Shown: piece by piece, positions 25,229 through 34,119 of the stretch
How positions within the stretch are numbered: position 1 is the first letter of the stretch
Layout: the number at the start of each line of letters is the position of its first letter
Assembly: GCA_027483645.1 (NCBI GenBank)
Contig: JAIXUD010000002.1
Span: 1-64,000 of the forward strand
Reading direction: 5' to 3'
Source: Sphingobacteriales bacterium
GTDB taxonomy: Bacteria > Bacteroidota > Bacteroidia > Chitinophagales > CAIOSU01
Length of the DNA: 64,000 nucleotides
Program-made: the position numbers and the translations under genes
Notes under the pieces: generated by a model
The model's database searches: none
What the model was told of the DNA's origin: nothing
Seen by the model: the letters and a program-made list of their open reading frames with translations, nothing else

Positions 25229-25834
25229 ATGGCGCTATTACAAGGCTATTTAGTGGGGTTGGGCATGGTCATCTTTGTGGGGCCGGTGTTCTTTAGCCTT
25301 TTGCAAAACACCTTGGAGCGCGGCCGACTGGCGGGCATTATGGTTGCCCTCGGCATCATTATCAGCGATGTGGTTGCCGTGGGCCTTTGCATGGCTGGCA
25401 CTATAGCCTTCTTACAGAACGATTCCTATACTGTTTACGTAAGTCTATTGGGTGCGGCCATCCTGTTTGCCATCGGGCTTCGTTATATTTTCAAGCCTTC
25501 ACTAAGTACCGAAGGCAGCACCAAGTATTTGGGGTTGTTCGGGGCTTTTGGCAGTGGGTTTTTGGTCAATTTCGTGAACCCATTTGTATTCGGCGTTTGG
25601 CTTACGGTTATCAATATCGGGGGCACTACGCATGGCTTTCAGGATGGCTTGTACTGGTACCTTGGTGGTAGCTTATTGGGCATCCTCACTACCGATTTGC
25701 TCAAGGTTTTTTTGGCGGGTTATATTAAACCCCTCATGCAGCCACGTCGCTTGGCCATTGCCTTTAGGGTTATCGGCATTGTGCTGGTGGGCTTTGGGGT
25801 GCGGCTGGTGGTGTATGCCACTTGTGAGGGGTGA
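25229..25834 (+). CDS. LysE-family amino-acid/metabolite exporter
   Basis: 201-aa inner-membrane protein with six predicted hydrophobic helices and the LysE/RhtB signature (LVGLGMVIFVGPVFFSLLQNTLERG, then GIIISDVVAV and FVNPFVFGVWLTV). Such proteins export amino acids or related solutes using the proton gradient. The frame is open from 25190, but the ATG at 25229 directly precedes the first helix and follows the CoA-transferase stop by 31 bases, so the two genes are probably co-transcribed. Confidence 0.88.
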   Translation: MALLQGYLVGLGMVIFVGPVFFSLLQNTLERGRLAGIMVALGIIISDVVAVGLCMAGTIAFLQNDSYTVYVSLLGAAILFAIGLRYIFKPSLSTEGSTKYLGLFGAFGSGFLVNFVNPFVFGVWLTVINIGGTTHGFQDGLYWYLGGSLLGILTTDLLKVFLAGYIKPLMQPRRLAIAFRVIGIVLVGFGVRLVVYATCEG

Positions 25835-25869
25835 GTTTGCTATCTTAGATTAATTCCGTGATATTAACC

Positions 25870-25907
25870 ACGGAAAGCACGGAAAAAGGTACGGAAAAAC
25901 ACGGAAA
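25870..25907. repeat. Short ACGGAAA repeat array upstream of ACMSD
   Basis: Four copies of ACGGAAA (25870, 25879, 25891, 25901) at 9-12-base spacing lie between the exporter stop and the ACMSD start. Unlike the heptad arrays, the period is not constant. Confidence 0.65.
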
Positions 25908-25925
25908 TATTACGAATCTATCGCT

Positions 25926-26936
25926 ATGCTTACCATCGACATCCACACCCACATTATGCCCGAAACCATGCCCAACTGGGCGGCAAAGTTCGGCTACGGT
26001 GGTTTTATCAGCTTGCAGCACCACAAGCCTTGCTGCGCCCGCATGATGGTGGACGATAAGTTTTTCCGGGAAGTGGAGTCTAACTGCTGGGATGCCGAAG
26101 TGCGTATGAAAGAATGTGACCACCACGGCGTGCATGTGCAAGTACTGAGTACTATCCCAGTGCTTTTTAGCTACTGGGCCAAACCTAACGATGCGCTGGA
26201 GCTCTCCCGCTTCCTTAACGACCATATAGCCGATGTTGCCCGCCGTAACCCGAAGCGCTTTGTATCGCTGGGCACCGTGCCGCTGCAAGACCCTCAACTG
26301 GCCATACGGGAACTAGAGCGCTGCATGGGCGAGCTAGGCCTAGCAGGCGTGCAAATCGGTTCGCATGTAAACGACTGGAACCTGAGCGACCCCGCGCTGT
26401 TTCCATTTTTCGAAGCAGCCGAACGCTTGGGTGCGGCCATATTCGTTCACCCATGGGAAATGATGGGTCAGGATAAGATGGCCAAGTACTGGCTGCCTTG
26501 GTTGGTAGGTATGCCCGCTGAAACCTCCTTGGCTATTTGCTCCATGATATTTGGTGGTGTGCTGGAACGCCTGCCCAAGCTGCGGGTGGCATTTGCCCAT
26601 GGCGGTGGCTCCTTTCCGGCAACTATTGGGCGTATTGAGCATGGCTTTGACGTGCGGCCCGATTTAGTGGCGGTAGATAACAAAGTAAACCCTCGTGAAT
26701 ACTTGGGCAAATTCTGGCTTGATAGCTTGGTGCACGACCCGCTGATGCTAGAATACATCGTAAAACTGGTAGGCGAGAACAAGGTGTGTCTGGGTACGGA
26801 TTATCCCTTCCCATTGGGCGAATTGGAGCCTGGGCAACTCATCCGCTCGATGCCGTATAGCGATGCCACCAAAGAAACCCTGCTAAGTGGCGCGGCTTTG
26901 CAGTGGTTGAATATGGAGGCTACAATGTTCCGTTGA
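25926..26936 (+). CDS. 2-amino-3-carboxymuconate-6-semialdehyde decarboxylase (ACMSD)
   Basis: 336-aa amidohydrolase-fold, zinc-dependent decarboxylase of the kynurenine pathway. It converts ACMS to 2-aminomuconate semialdehyde, diverting tryptophan carbon away from quinolinate/NAD. All expected metal and catalytic residues are present: H7 and H9 (DIHTH), H175 (FVHPWE), H225 (AHGGGSFP) and D292 (GTDYPFPLGE). Length and motif spacing match characterised ACMSD. Kynureninase, an earlier enzyme of the route, is encoded 34 kb away at 61202. No other pathway gene is adjacent. Confidence 0.93.
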   Translation: MLTIDIHTHIMPETMPNWAAKFGYGGFISLQHHKPCCARMMVDDKFFREVESNCWDAEVRMKECDHHGVHVQVLSTIPVLFSYWAKPNDALELSRFLNDHIADVARRNPKRFVSLGTVPLQDPQLAIRELERCMGELGLAGVQIGSHVNDWNLSDPALFPFFEAAERLGAAIFVHPWEMMGQDKMAKYWLPWLVGMPAETSLAICSMIFGGVLERLPKLRVAFAHGGGSFPATIGRIEHGFDVRPDLVAVDNKVNPREYLGKFWLDSLVHDPLMLEYIVKLVGENKVCLGTDYPFPLGELEPGQLIRSMPYSDATKETLLSGAALQWLNMEATMFR

Positions 26937-26976
26937 TTGAAATTATATTATCTAAACGCATTTCCTGAAACCCATT

Positions 26977-27119
26977 ACGTCCCGAGGGTGAAAAGGCCCC
27001 CGGCTAACATTCTGATGCCCCCTTGGGGCGTGTATTGCGAGAATGCCCAAAATGCGCATTCCCCAACGGGGTCCAGTACCGTTAGCATAGGGCACCGCCC
27101 TATGTACGAAATTTCATAA
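26977..27119. repeat. REP-like multi-hairpin intergenic element
   Basis: A 143-base stretch with three hairpins: GCCCC/GGGGC (near 27018), CCCC/GGGG (near 27062) and a perfect ATAGGGC-ACC-GCCCTAT (near 27088). Its left part resembles 23955-23999 and its right end (CCGCCCTATGTACG) recurs at about 31249-31262. An apparent 60-codon ORF across it is a consequence of the repeat. Confidence 0.65.
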
Positions 27120-27128
27120 TGGCGATTA

Positions 27129-27161
27129 AAAAAGCCGCCAACCATAAGGCTAGCGGCTTTT
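27129..27161. terminator. Bidirectional terminator between ACMSD and the DUF1761 gene
   Basis: AAAAGCCGC (27130-27138) pairs with GCGGCTTTT (27153-27161), with A-rich and T-rich flanks, between two convergent genes. Confidence 0.8.
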
Positions 27162-27183
27162 GCTATTTCAGCTAATAACTTAA

Positions 27184-27693
27184 TTACAACCACTGGCAGA
27201 TAACACCGCCCATTAAGGCTAGGGAAACAACCCAGTAGCCAACATTAATGGCGATGTACTTAAAGCGCTTGCGCTCAAACATAGCATTCATGCCCAAAAT
27301 CGGCAATGCTATCACTATACCAGCAATAGTACCGTGCAAAGCTCCGTGGCCAAACCAACGGAACCGAGTGCCGTAGTTTTCCATAAAGTTGTTGTAATAA
27401 ACGGTAGATTCGGCAGTGGCATCCACCAAAAAGCCCGGCTCATTGGCCAAAGTGGAGTATACCCCCATTTGGTGAATAACAATGCCCGAGAGGGCAAAAG
27501 CCAAGAAGAAACTGAGCAAATAGGTAAGGCCGAATATAAGGGCCATGTTGCCGCCTTTAAGCTTCTCTTCAGTAAGGCCGGCCTGTGCCATCCAAGCGTT
27601 GCCGAATACTTTTGGGTGATACCATACAAAGCCGATTACCAAAGGGATAAGGGCCGTGCCAGCATATACTAGGGCCATGTGTTTTGCATCCAT
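27184..27693 (-). CDS. DUF1761 family integral membrane protein
   Basis: 169-aa protein with four hydrophobic helices. The N-terminal pattern TALIPLVIGFVWYHPKVFGNAWMAQAGLTEEKLK is the hallmark of DUF1761 membrane proteins, whose function is unknown. The frame is open 16 codons further upstream, but the ATG at 27691-27693 (MDAKHM) precedes the first helix and is preferred. It is transcribed alone, ending at a shared terminator. Confidence 0.8.
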   Translation of the reverse strand: MDAKHMALVYAGTALIPLVIGFVWYHPKVFGNAWMAQAGLTEEKLKGGNMALIFGLTYLLSFFLAFALSGIVIHQMGVYSTLANEPGFLVDATAESTVYYNNFMENYGTRFRWFGHGALHGTIAGIVIALPILGMNAMFERKRFKYIAINVGYWVVSLALMGGVICQWL

Positions 27694-27907
27694 ATAGTTA
27701 GGGTTTAGGATGCTAAAGTTAGGCTTTTTAGCAAAAAACAAAATGAAATAATCTTAACATTTCTGCTGCAATGTCAGGTATACAAGACATGGGTAAGAGG
27801 CGGAGGTTAAACCCTATCCCTACTGAGCTTAGCGAATGTGGCTTTTAGAATCCACATAGCGCTTTTTATACTTCTCCACACGGGTTATATTTTAATTACC
27901 AAAACAC

Positions 27908-27915
27908 TATATTTG
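27908..27915 (+). promoter_or_regulatory. -7 promoter element upstream of dnaN
   Basis: TATATTTG matches the Bacteroidota -7 consensus TAnnTTTG, 21 bases before the dnaN ATG. No exact TTG lies at the usual upstream distance (GTT at 27884 is the closest), so confidence is moderate. Confidence 0.4.
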
Positions 27916-27936
27916 CTAGCTAAAGTTGAAGCCACA

Positions 27937-29055
27937 ATGAAATTCATCGTTTCTACCACCACCCTGCTCAAACAATTGCAAACCATTAGCGGGGTTATAG
28001 CATCTAGCGCCGTATTGCCTATCCTGGAAAACTTCCTGTTCGAGATTAAAGACGGCAGGCTTACTGCCTTCTCTACCGACTTGGAGACTAGCATGAGCAC
28101 TAGCCTGAATGTGGAGGCGAAACAGAATGGCCGTGTAGCCATTCCAGCCAAAATTTTGCTGGATACCCTGAAAACCTTGCCTGAGCAGCCACTTACCTTT
28201 ACCGTGGATGACAAGAACTTTGGCGTGGAGATTACCAGCGAAAACGGTAAGTACCGCTTGGCTGGCGAAAACGGCGACGATTTCCCAAAAATACCGGTAG
28301 CCGAGGATGTAACCAGCCTACAATTGCCTACCAGCGTATTGTTGAAAGCCATTACCAAAACCTTGTTTGCAGTAAGCAACGACGAACTTCGCCCAGCGAT
28401 GACGGGGGTGTTCTTCCAGCTAAGCCCAGAAGGAACCACCTTCGTGGCTACCGATGCGCACAAACTGGTACGCTATAGCCGTGCCGATGCTCGCAGCGAA
28501 AAAGCTACTTCGTTTATCGTTCCTAAAAAGGCCTTGAACTTGTTGAAGTCGGCACTGCCGAACGATGATGCGTTGGTAAACATCAGCTACAACAACAGCA
28601 ACGCCTTCTTCGAGTTCAATAATATCAACCTTATTTGCCGCCTAATTGATGCCCGCTACCCTGATTATAATGCGGTAATACCAGTAAACAACAGCAGCAA
28701 ACTATCCATTGATCGCGGCGAACTGCAAGGCAGCCTGCGCCGCATCAGCATCTACTCCAACAAAACTACCAACCAGGTTATCCTGAAAATCAATGGTAGC
28801 GAGTTGCAAGTATCTGCGCAAGATTTGGACTTCAGCAATGAGGCCAACGAGCGCTTGAAGTGTAGCTACGATGGGGCCGATATCGAGATTGGTTTCAATG
28901 CCAAATTCTTGATAGAGATATTGAACGTACTGGAAAGCGATGAGATAGTATTTGAGCTGAGCGGCCCTACCCGTGCCGGTATCATTCTACCTACTGAGAA
29001 AGACGACAACGAAGATATACTGATGTTGGTAATGCCGGTAATGCTGAATTCGTAA
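27937..29055 (+). CDS. dnaN: DNA polymerase III subunit beta (sliding clamp)
   Basis: 372-aa processivity clamp that encircles DNA and tethers polymerase III. It shows the three-domain clamp pattern: MKFIVSTTTLLKQLQTISGVI at the start, FVATDAHKLVRYSR in the middle domain, and the C-terminal hydrophobic-cleft end (LVMPVML). The frame is open 33 codons upstream, but the family starts at MKF, so the ATG at 27937 is used. It is not adjacent to dnaA, recF or gyrB, which is usual in Bacteroidota, so its presence does not imply a replication origin. Confidence 0.97.
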   Translation: MKFIVSTTTLLKQLQTISGVIASSAVLPILENFLFEIKDGRLTAFSTDLETSMSTSLNVEAKQNGRVAIPAKILLDTLKTLPEQPLTFTVDDKNFGVEITSENGKYRLAGENGDDFPKIPVAEDVTSLQLPTSVLLKAITKTLFAVSNDELRPAMTGVFFQLSPEGTTFVATDAHKLVRYSRADARSEKATSFIVPKKALNLLKSALPNDDALVNISYNNSNAFFEFNNINLICRLIDARYPDYNAVIPVNNSSKLSIDRGELQGSLRRISIYSNKTTNQVILKINGSELQVSAQDLDFSNEANERLKCSYDGADIEIGFNAKFLIEILNVLESDEIVFELSGPTRAGIILPTEKDDNEDILMLVMPVMLNS

Positions 29056-29112
29056 TTAGCACCTCCGATTGTTACCCACCGGGTTTTATTATTTTACAAT
29101 CCTCAACCTACC

Positions 29113-30954
29113 ATGAAACAACTGTTACTCGTGTTGCTTTGCAGCAGCGTATTTTTCTTTGCCCAAGCGCAGATTACCCTATTAAGTACCGACTTGCCTA
29201 CTGCGCCCGATACCTTGCGAAATGCCGTGGATACTATACCCTCAGGTATTTCGGCAGGCCCAAAAGGTGCCAACCAAACTTGGGACTTTAGCAATGCCGT
29301 GCAAGATATTATTGAGAACACAGCGCATAGGGTGCCTAGCACCACGGCTTATTCTGCCGACTTCCCTACAGCTACGGCAGCGGTAACTACCGATGGCAGC
29401 AACTTTGCCTACTTCCGCAATACTGCAAATGCCTTTATCTGCCAAGGTTTAGCAGGCCCACTGCTAGGGGCGGGCACCAATCCCATCTCGGTACAGTTTA
29501 GCCCCACGTTCGATTTGTACCGTTTTCCAGTTGAGTATAACGATGCTTATACGGCCAACTATGGCTTTGTGGAAACACAAAACAACGTTACTGTCCCTGG
29601 CGTTCCAATTCCAGTATATCAAGTCAGGGTTACCTTTACCTCTACCTATTTTGATAGCATTGATGGCTGGGGCAATGTTACTACCCCTACAGGCACTTAT
29701 GCCAGCCTGCGCCAAGAGCGTATTGAGCGCACCCGCACGCTCATTGAATTTAAAGCTACCGTTATAAGTCCCTGGTCCACAGCCGATGATATACGTGATA
29801 CCACTACCACCTACAGTTGGTTGGCTAAAGAAAGCCAAGGTGCGGTAGCATCTATACAGTACAACAGCACTACTGGTGCGGTGAGCCGCTTTACCTACTC
29901 GTTAACACCCCCTGTAATTCCTGCCCCGGTAGCCGATTTTTCGTGGGTAAATACCTCGGGCGGATTGGTACAGTTTACTGATTTGAGCACTAATTCCCCA
30001 ACCACATGGTTCTGGGATTTTGGCGATGGGGCAACAAGCAGTGCGCAAAACCCAAACCATATCTATGCCGTAAACAGCAGCTACAACGTATGCCTAAATG
30101 TAATAAACGGCGGTGGTAGCGATACTATTTGCAAAAACATACAGGTTACCAACGTAAGCGCTGCCAACAGTGCGCCAGTGGCGGTAAATGATAGTACCAA
30201 TACAGCTTATGAAACCGCTGTTGTTGTTAATGCCATCAATAACGATTTGGACCCTGATGGTGATAATATAGCAGTAACCACAGCCTATAATGCTGCTAAT
30301 GGAACGGTTGCGGTAAATGGTAATGGTACCATCACCTTTACACCTGCAACGGGTTTTAGTGGATCGACAACCTTCCAATATGCTATTTGCGACGATGGCG
30401 TTCCAAGCCTTTGCGATACGGCTACCGTCTACATTGAAGTAGGCACTGCCCCTGTTGTGGGAGTGGCGAACTTTACTGCTGAAGATACTTGCTTGAGCGT
30501 GTTCTTTACCAATACCTCAACTGAGCAGGGCACTATTGCATGGACGTTTGGCGACGGTGCATCTAGTGGTAATATTGATACGGTAACCCATGTATATAGC
30601 GCAGCGGGCACCTATGAGGTTTGCCTTTCCGTTAGCGGTTTTGTCGGCTCGGTGGATACCTGCTACAACATTACCATTGATAGCTGTATTACCGATGGCA
30701 TTGGTAGCGTAAGCGCCCTTGCCCTACAAGTGTACCCCAACCCTGCCACTAGCCAACTAACCGTAGTGATGCCACAAGGCACACAAGGCGGCACCTTGGC
30801 CATCATCAACAACTTGGGCCTGTTGGTTAAAGAAATAGTGGTGACTAACAACCGCACCACGGTTTCCATCAATGAGCTGGCTGCCGGTATCTACCACCTT
30901 ACCTACACTTCCGCCGAAGGTACTTTGGGCGCTGGTAGGTTTGTGAAAGAATAA
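29113..30954 (+). CDS. Secreted PKD-domain protein with T9SS sorting domain
   Basis: 613-aa exported protein. A signal peptide (about 1-19, ending AQA) precedes a ~260-aa N-terminal domain of unknown function and a first PKD domain (about 275-345; WFWDFGDGATSS...NPNHIY). A cadherin-like/Big_9 domain follows (about 355-445; NDLDPDGDNIAV, ITFTPATGFSGSTTFQY). A second PKD domain (IAWTFGDGASSGN) and a type A T9SS sorting domain (LQVYPNPATSQL, NELAAGIYHL) complete it. It is likely cell-surface or secreted. A TTG-N18-TATTTTAC promoter-like pair lies at 29069-29097. A terminator follows the stop. Confidence 0.87.
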   Translation: MKQLLLVLLCSSVFFFAQAQITLLSTDLPTAPDTLRNAVDTIPSGISAGPKGANQTWDFSNAVQDIIENTAHRVPSTTAYSADFPTATAAVTTDGSNFAYFRNTANAFICQGLAGPLLGAGTNPISVQFSPTFDLYRFPVEYNDAYTANYGFVETQNNVTVPGVPIPVYQVRVTFTSTYFDSIDGWGNVTTPTGTYASLRQERIERTRTLIEFKATVISPWSTADDIRDTTTTYSWLAKESQGAVASIQYNSTTGAVSRFTYSLTPPVIPAPVADFSWVNTSGGLVQFTDLSTNSPTTWFWDFGDGATSSAQNPNHIYAVNSSYNVCLNVINGGGSDTICKNIQVTNVSAANSAPVAVNDSTNTAYETAVVVNAINNDLDPDGDNIAVTTAYNAANGTVAVNGNGTITFTPATGFSGSTTFQYAICDDGVPSLCDTATVYIEVGTAPVVGVANFTAEDTCLSVFFTNTSTEQGTIAWTFGDGASSGNIDTVTHVYSAAGTYEVCLSVSGFVGSVDTCYNITIDSCITDGIGSVSALALQVYPNPATSQLTVVMPQGTQGGTLAIINNLGLLVKEIVVTNNRTTVSINELAAGIYHLTYTSAEGTLGAGRFVKE

Positions 30955-30975
30955 GCGCACCGATACAAATACTAC

Positions 30976-31013
30976 AACGGCCACGAAGCATCGCTACGTG
31001 GCCGTTTTGTTTT
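30976..31013 (+). terminator. Rho-independent terminator
   Basis: A perfect AACGGCCACG/CGTGGCCGTT stem (30976-30985 with 30997-31006) is followed by a T-rich tail, 21 bases after the T9SS gene. Confidence 0.88.
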
Positions 31014-31103
31014 AATCCAATTGAACTAGTTTGACTGTGATATTCTTTGTTGAGTTTGTTGCTTTTGTCTTTATGTTTATTACGGTTATCGACATGCATT
31101 TTA

Positions 31104-31270
31104 CCCTCACATCACCTGGCCTCTCCCGGAGGGCTTTGTCTATGCGCATGGCTTAAAATTTATCTTTTCAACTAGGAATATGTTGTGAATTGCCCTTTCA
31201 ACGTGTGCCACGATATATCGTGTTTAGATACCAATACCATAAGGCTTTTCCGCCCTATGTACGTAACATA
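31104..31270. repeat. Degenerate repeat remnants in the gap 31014-31278
   Basis: The gap contains a single imperfect arm of the MITE-like element (CCTGGCCTCTCCCGGAGGG, about 31115-31133) and, near 31249-31262, the CCGCCCTATGTACG end of the REP-like element. A small palindrome (ACGATATATCGT, 31210-31221) lies between. No gene is seen. Confidence 0.5.
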
Positions 31271-31278
31271 AAGCACCT

Positions 31279-32088
31279 TTAATCCTTAACTATATTAGGC
31301 ACATAATACGGGTACAAATCCCCTTCTGGTGCTTCGCACCCGCCCTTTACCTCATTGAAGCGGGTAAACAACTGGTGCATCCATTTGCTAACAGGGTTGC
31401 GCATGCGGCTTAACATATCTGCTATTTCGGGGTCGTTGGCCATTGCCTCTCGCATACAATTGCTATGGGGTTCAATGCGGCCCGTGGCGCTACCCAAACC
31501 CGGTATTTTTGTAGCAAGGCGAGTTGCACCGTTTAATGCCCAATAATCGGCCTCATCCCAAACGCCATCCTCACCTGGGCCCATGGGCAGCAGGCTCGGG
31601 AAGTCGCTCCAAGCCTCAATAAACGTTATCTCGCCTTGGTCGTTAAACGTAAACTCCTCATAAATGGGGCAGGTAAGGCCGCCATAGTTAAACACCACAT
31701 GGCAGCGGCAAAAAGGCTGCTCAGCAAAGTATCGGCAATCCAGCACGTCGTATTTAGTGGGCGTAAGTTTCAGCATAGCATCCGACAGTACCAGCGTACT
31801 CTTCTTATAGCCTGTAAGCAGCAACCACGGCTCCCATTCCCAACGGATTACCCGCCGAGCATACTCCGGTTGCACCCGCACCGGCACATCCGATTGCATG
31901 GTGAGGAAATACTTAACCCCTTGCTCAATATAGTATTCTGGAGAAAACTTGGGCGTAAGCACGGTGGCCAACGCGCAATCTTCTCCTTTGGTTGGCGTAT
32001 TAGTTTGCCCCACAGCCCCGCCCCATGAACCCAATAGGGCCAAGGATATCAGTATCAATTTGGTAGCTAAGATGTGCATGTGTTTCAA
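31279..32088 (-). CDS. Exported protein of unknown function
   Basis: 269-aa protein with an N-terminal signal peptide (about 1-28, ending AVGQ) and a mature part rich in Trp, Tyr and Cys. The segment YEEFTFNDQGEITFIEAWSD recalls NTF2/SnoaL-like folds, but this is weak. The C-terminal third (RMRNPVSKWMHQLFTRF) is helical. No catalytic motif is recognisable. Either of two close methionines (residues 1 or 4) could start it. It is divergent from the sodium:solute symporter gene, about 100 bases away. Confidence 0.6.
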   Translation of the reverse strand: MKHMHILATKLILISLALLGSWGGAVGQTNTPTKGEDCALATVLTPKFSPEYYIEQGVKYFLTMQSDVPVRVQPEYARRVIRWEWEPWLLLTGYKKSTLVLSDAMLKLTPTKYDVLDCRYFAEQPFCRCHVVFNYGGLTCPIYEEFTFNDQGEITFIEAWSDFPSLLPMGPGEDGVWDEADYWALNGATRLATKIPGLGSATGRIEPHSNCMREAMANDPEIADMLSRMRNPVSKWMHQLFTRFNEVKGGCEAPEGDLYPYYVPNIVKD

Positions 32089-32191
32089 TACTACGCTTTA
32101 ATGCCTATAGGTGCAAGTAGCAAATTTAATAGCAAATTTTTAAATCTGATTACTACCCGCTACCTTAGTGCCGCACACCAACCGCTAGCGC

Positions 32192-33850
32192 ATGCACCTT
32201 AGTCCTGTTGATTACTTCGTTATTTCGTTGTATTTCCTTTTCGTGCTCGGCATTGGGTATGTCATTAAGCGGCGGGTGAAAACCAGTACCGACTTCCTAA
32301 TTAGCGACCGCAGCCTGCCGCTGTGGATTACCAGCTTGGCGTTTATTGCCGCCAACCTCGGCGCGCAGGAAGTAATCGGAATGGCTGCATCGGGTGCTAA
32401 GTACGGCATTATGACCAGCCATTTCTATTGGATTGGCGCTATACCGGCCATGGTGTTCCTCGGGGTGTTTATGATGCCGTTTTATTACGGCAGCCGTGCC
32501 CGCTCGGTTCCAGAGTATTTGGCGTTGCGTTTCGATGAAAAGACCCGTGGGTTCAATGCCATCACGTTTGCCCTTATGACCATCTTTTCGTCTGGTATAT
32601 CTCTATATGCCTTGGCGATGCTGCTGCAAGTGATTTTGGGTTGGAATTTCCACCTATCCATAGCATTGGCGGCGGGTATTGTGCTGCTGTATACGCTCCT
32701 TGGTGGGCTTACCAGCGCGGTGTACAACGAGGTGCTGCAGTTCTTTTTGATTGTGCTGGGCATTGCACCCGTAGTATTTGTGGGCCTGCACCAAATTGGC
32801 GGCTGGGAAGGTGTGGTAAACAACCTGCCCGATGTTATGACGCACAGTTGGGCGCATATGGATAATGCCGCCGACAACCCTATGGGCGTAAACCTATGGA
32901 GCATGGCCATGGGGTTGGGCTTTGTGCTCTCCTTCGGCTATTGGTGTACCGACTTTTTGGTGGTGCAGCGTGCCATGATAGCCCGCAGCATGAGCGCCGC
33001 CCAGCGCACGCCGCTGATTGCAGCCTTCCCTAAAATGTTGATGCCTTTTGTAGTGATACTGCCGGGTTTACTGATTATCGCCTTGCAAAACATTGGCATT
33101 AGCGAGCTGGACCTCCCCCTGAAAGCCGACGGCACTACCGATTACAACATGGCTTTGCCAACGCTTATTGGATATTACTACCCAACGGGTTTGCTGGGCG
33201 TGGGCATTACGGCTTTGCTGGCCTCGTTTATGTCGGGCATGGCGGGTAACGTTACGGCTTTTAATACGGTGTTTACCTTCGATATCTACCAAGCCTACAT
33301 TAACAAAAAAGGAACGGATAGCCACTACCTGAGCGTAGGTAAAATGGCTACCATCTTCGGTATTATCGCTTCGGTGGGTACGGCTTACGTGGCAGCGGGC
33401 TTCAATAACATTATGGACATGCTGCAACTGGTGTTCGGCTTTGTGAATGCGCCGCTCTTTGCAACGTTCTTCCTCGGTATGTTTTGGAAACGCACCACCG
33501 GCCACGCCGCATTCTGGGGCTTGGTGGCGGGTACCGTTGGCGCTGCCGTCTGCCATGGCATTACAGGGGCCGAGGGTAAGGGTGCTTGGCTAGGCGCCAA
33601 TATACACGAGTTTAGCAGCACCATGGCGCAAAGCTTTATGATTGCCATCGTATCATGGACGACCTGCTTTATAGTTACTATCCTTGTAAGCCTAGTTACT
33701 AAAGCCAAACCCGATAGCGAGCTGCGCGGCTTGGTTTACAGCCTTACCGAAAAGCCAAAAAGCGACGCCAAGCACTGGTACTTGCGCCCTGTGCCGCTGG
33801 CCATTGCCGTGCTTACCCTTACCATATTGCTTAACTTCATTTTTAGATAA
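32192..33850 (+). CDS. Sodium:solute symporter (SSF family, SLC5-like)
   Basis: 552-aa inner-membrane transporter with about 14 hydrophobic helices. The SSF signature regions are present: DYFVISLYFLFVLGIGYVIKRR at the start, TSTDFLISDRSLPLWITSLAFIAANLG, and the middle FGYWCTDFLVVQRAMIARSMSAAQRTPLIAAFPKM block. It resembles the sodium/sugar cotransporter branch. The substrate is not determinable from sequence alone. It is followed after only 6 bases by a 61-aa membrane protein, probably translated together with it. Confidence 0.92.
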   Translation: MHLSPVDYFVISLYFLFVLGIGYVIKRRVKTSTDFLISDRSLPLWITSLAFIAANLGAQEVIGMAASGAKYGIMTSHFYWIGAIPAMVFLGVFMMPFYYGSRARSVPEYLALRFDEKTRGFNAITFALMTIFSSGISLYALAMLLQVILGWNFHLSIALAAGIVLLYTLLGGLTSAVYNEVLQFFLIVLGIAPVVFVGLHQIGGWEGVVNNLPDVMTHSWAHMDNAADNPMGVNLWSMAMGLGFVLSFGYWCTDFLVVQRAMIARSMSAAQRTPLIAAFPKMLMPFVVILPGLLIIALQNIGISELDLPLKADGTTDYNMALPTLIGYYYPTGLLGVGITALLASFMSGMAGNVTAFNTVFTFDIYQAYINKKGTDSHYLSVGKMATIFGIIASVGTAYVAAGFNNIMDMLQLVFGFVNAPLFATFFLGMFWKRTTGHAAFWGLVAGTVGAAVCHGITGAEGKGAWLGANIHEFSSTMAQSFMIAIVSWTTCFIVTILVSLVTKAKPDSELRGLVYSLTEKPKSDAKHWYLRPVPLAIAVLTLTILLNFIFR

Positions 33851-33856
33851 CCGCCC

Positions 33857-34042
33857 ATGCACCGCCTCACCGATCTCCGCTTTATCATCGGCCTGTTCTT
33901 CTCCATAGTGGGCGCACTGTTGCTTACGCTATCGTTCATCACGGTTGATGACGGTAACTATGGCGTATCGCTCAATCAATTTTCCGGCGCGGCTATGCTG
34001 GTGTTCGGGGTTTTTATGTTGTTTATTGGGCGGAAGGGGTGA
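33857..34042 (+). CDS. 61-aa membrane protein paired with the symporter
   Basis: A small protein with two hydrophobic helices (about 9-28 and 42-58) joined by a polar loop (TVDDGNYGVSLNQFSG). It begins 6 bases after the symporter stop, so it is in the same operon. It may be a small accessory subunit of the transporter; the sequence does not match the known DUF4212 small subunit by eye. A heptad repeat follows 5 bases after the stop. Confidence 0.7.
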   Translation: MHRLTDLRFIIGLFFSIVGALLLTLSFITVDDGNYGVSLNQFSGAAMLVFGVFMLFIGRKG

Positions 34043-34046
34043 GAAT

Positions 34047-34074
34047 GGACCATAGACCATGGACGAAGGACCAT
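34047..34074. repeat. Heptanucleotide tandem repeat, GGACCAT type
   Basis: Four 7-base units (GGACCAT, AGACCAT, GGACGAA, GGACCAT) starting 5 bases after the stop of the small membrane protein. A distinct family from the AACCCGC and GTATCAA arrays, but with the same period. Confidence 0.75.
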
Positions 34075-34119
34075 GAGTGCTTCAGAAATGATTATCGAAT
34101 TTACGAATTAGCCCCCCCT

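Noticed and set aside
26937-27119. 60-codon ORF after ACMSD
   Set aside because: Lies across the REP-like hairpin element; no coding support.
27837-29055. Replication origin next to dnaN
   Set aside because: No dnaA, no DnaA-box cluster seen; dnaN is commonly apart from oriC in this phylum.
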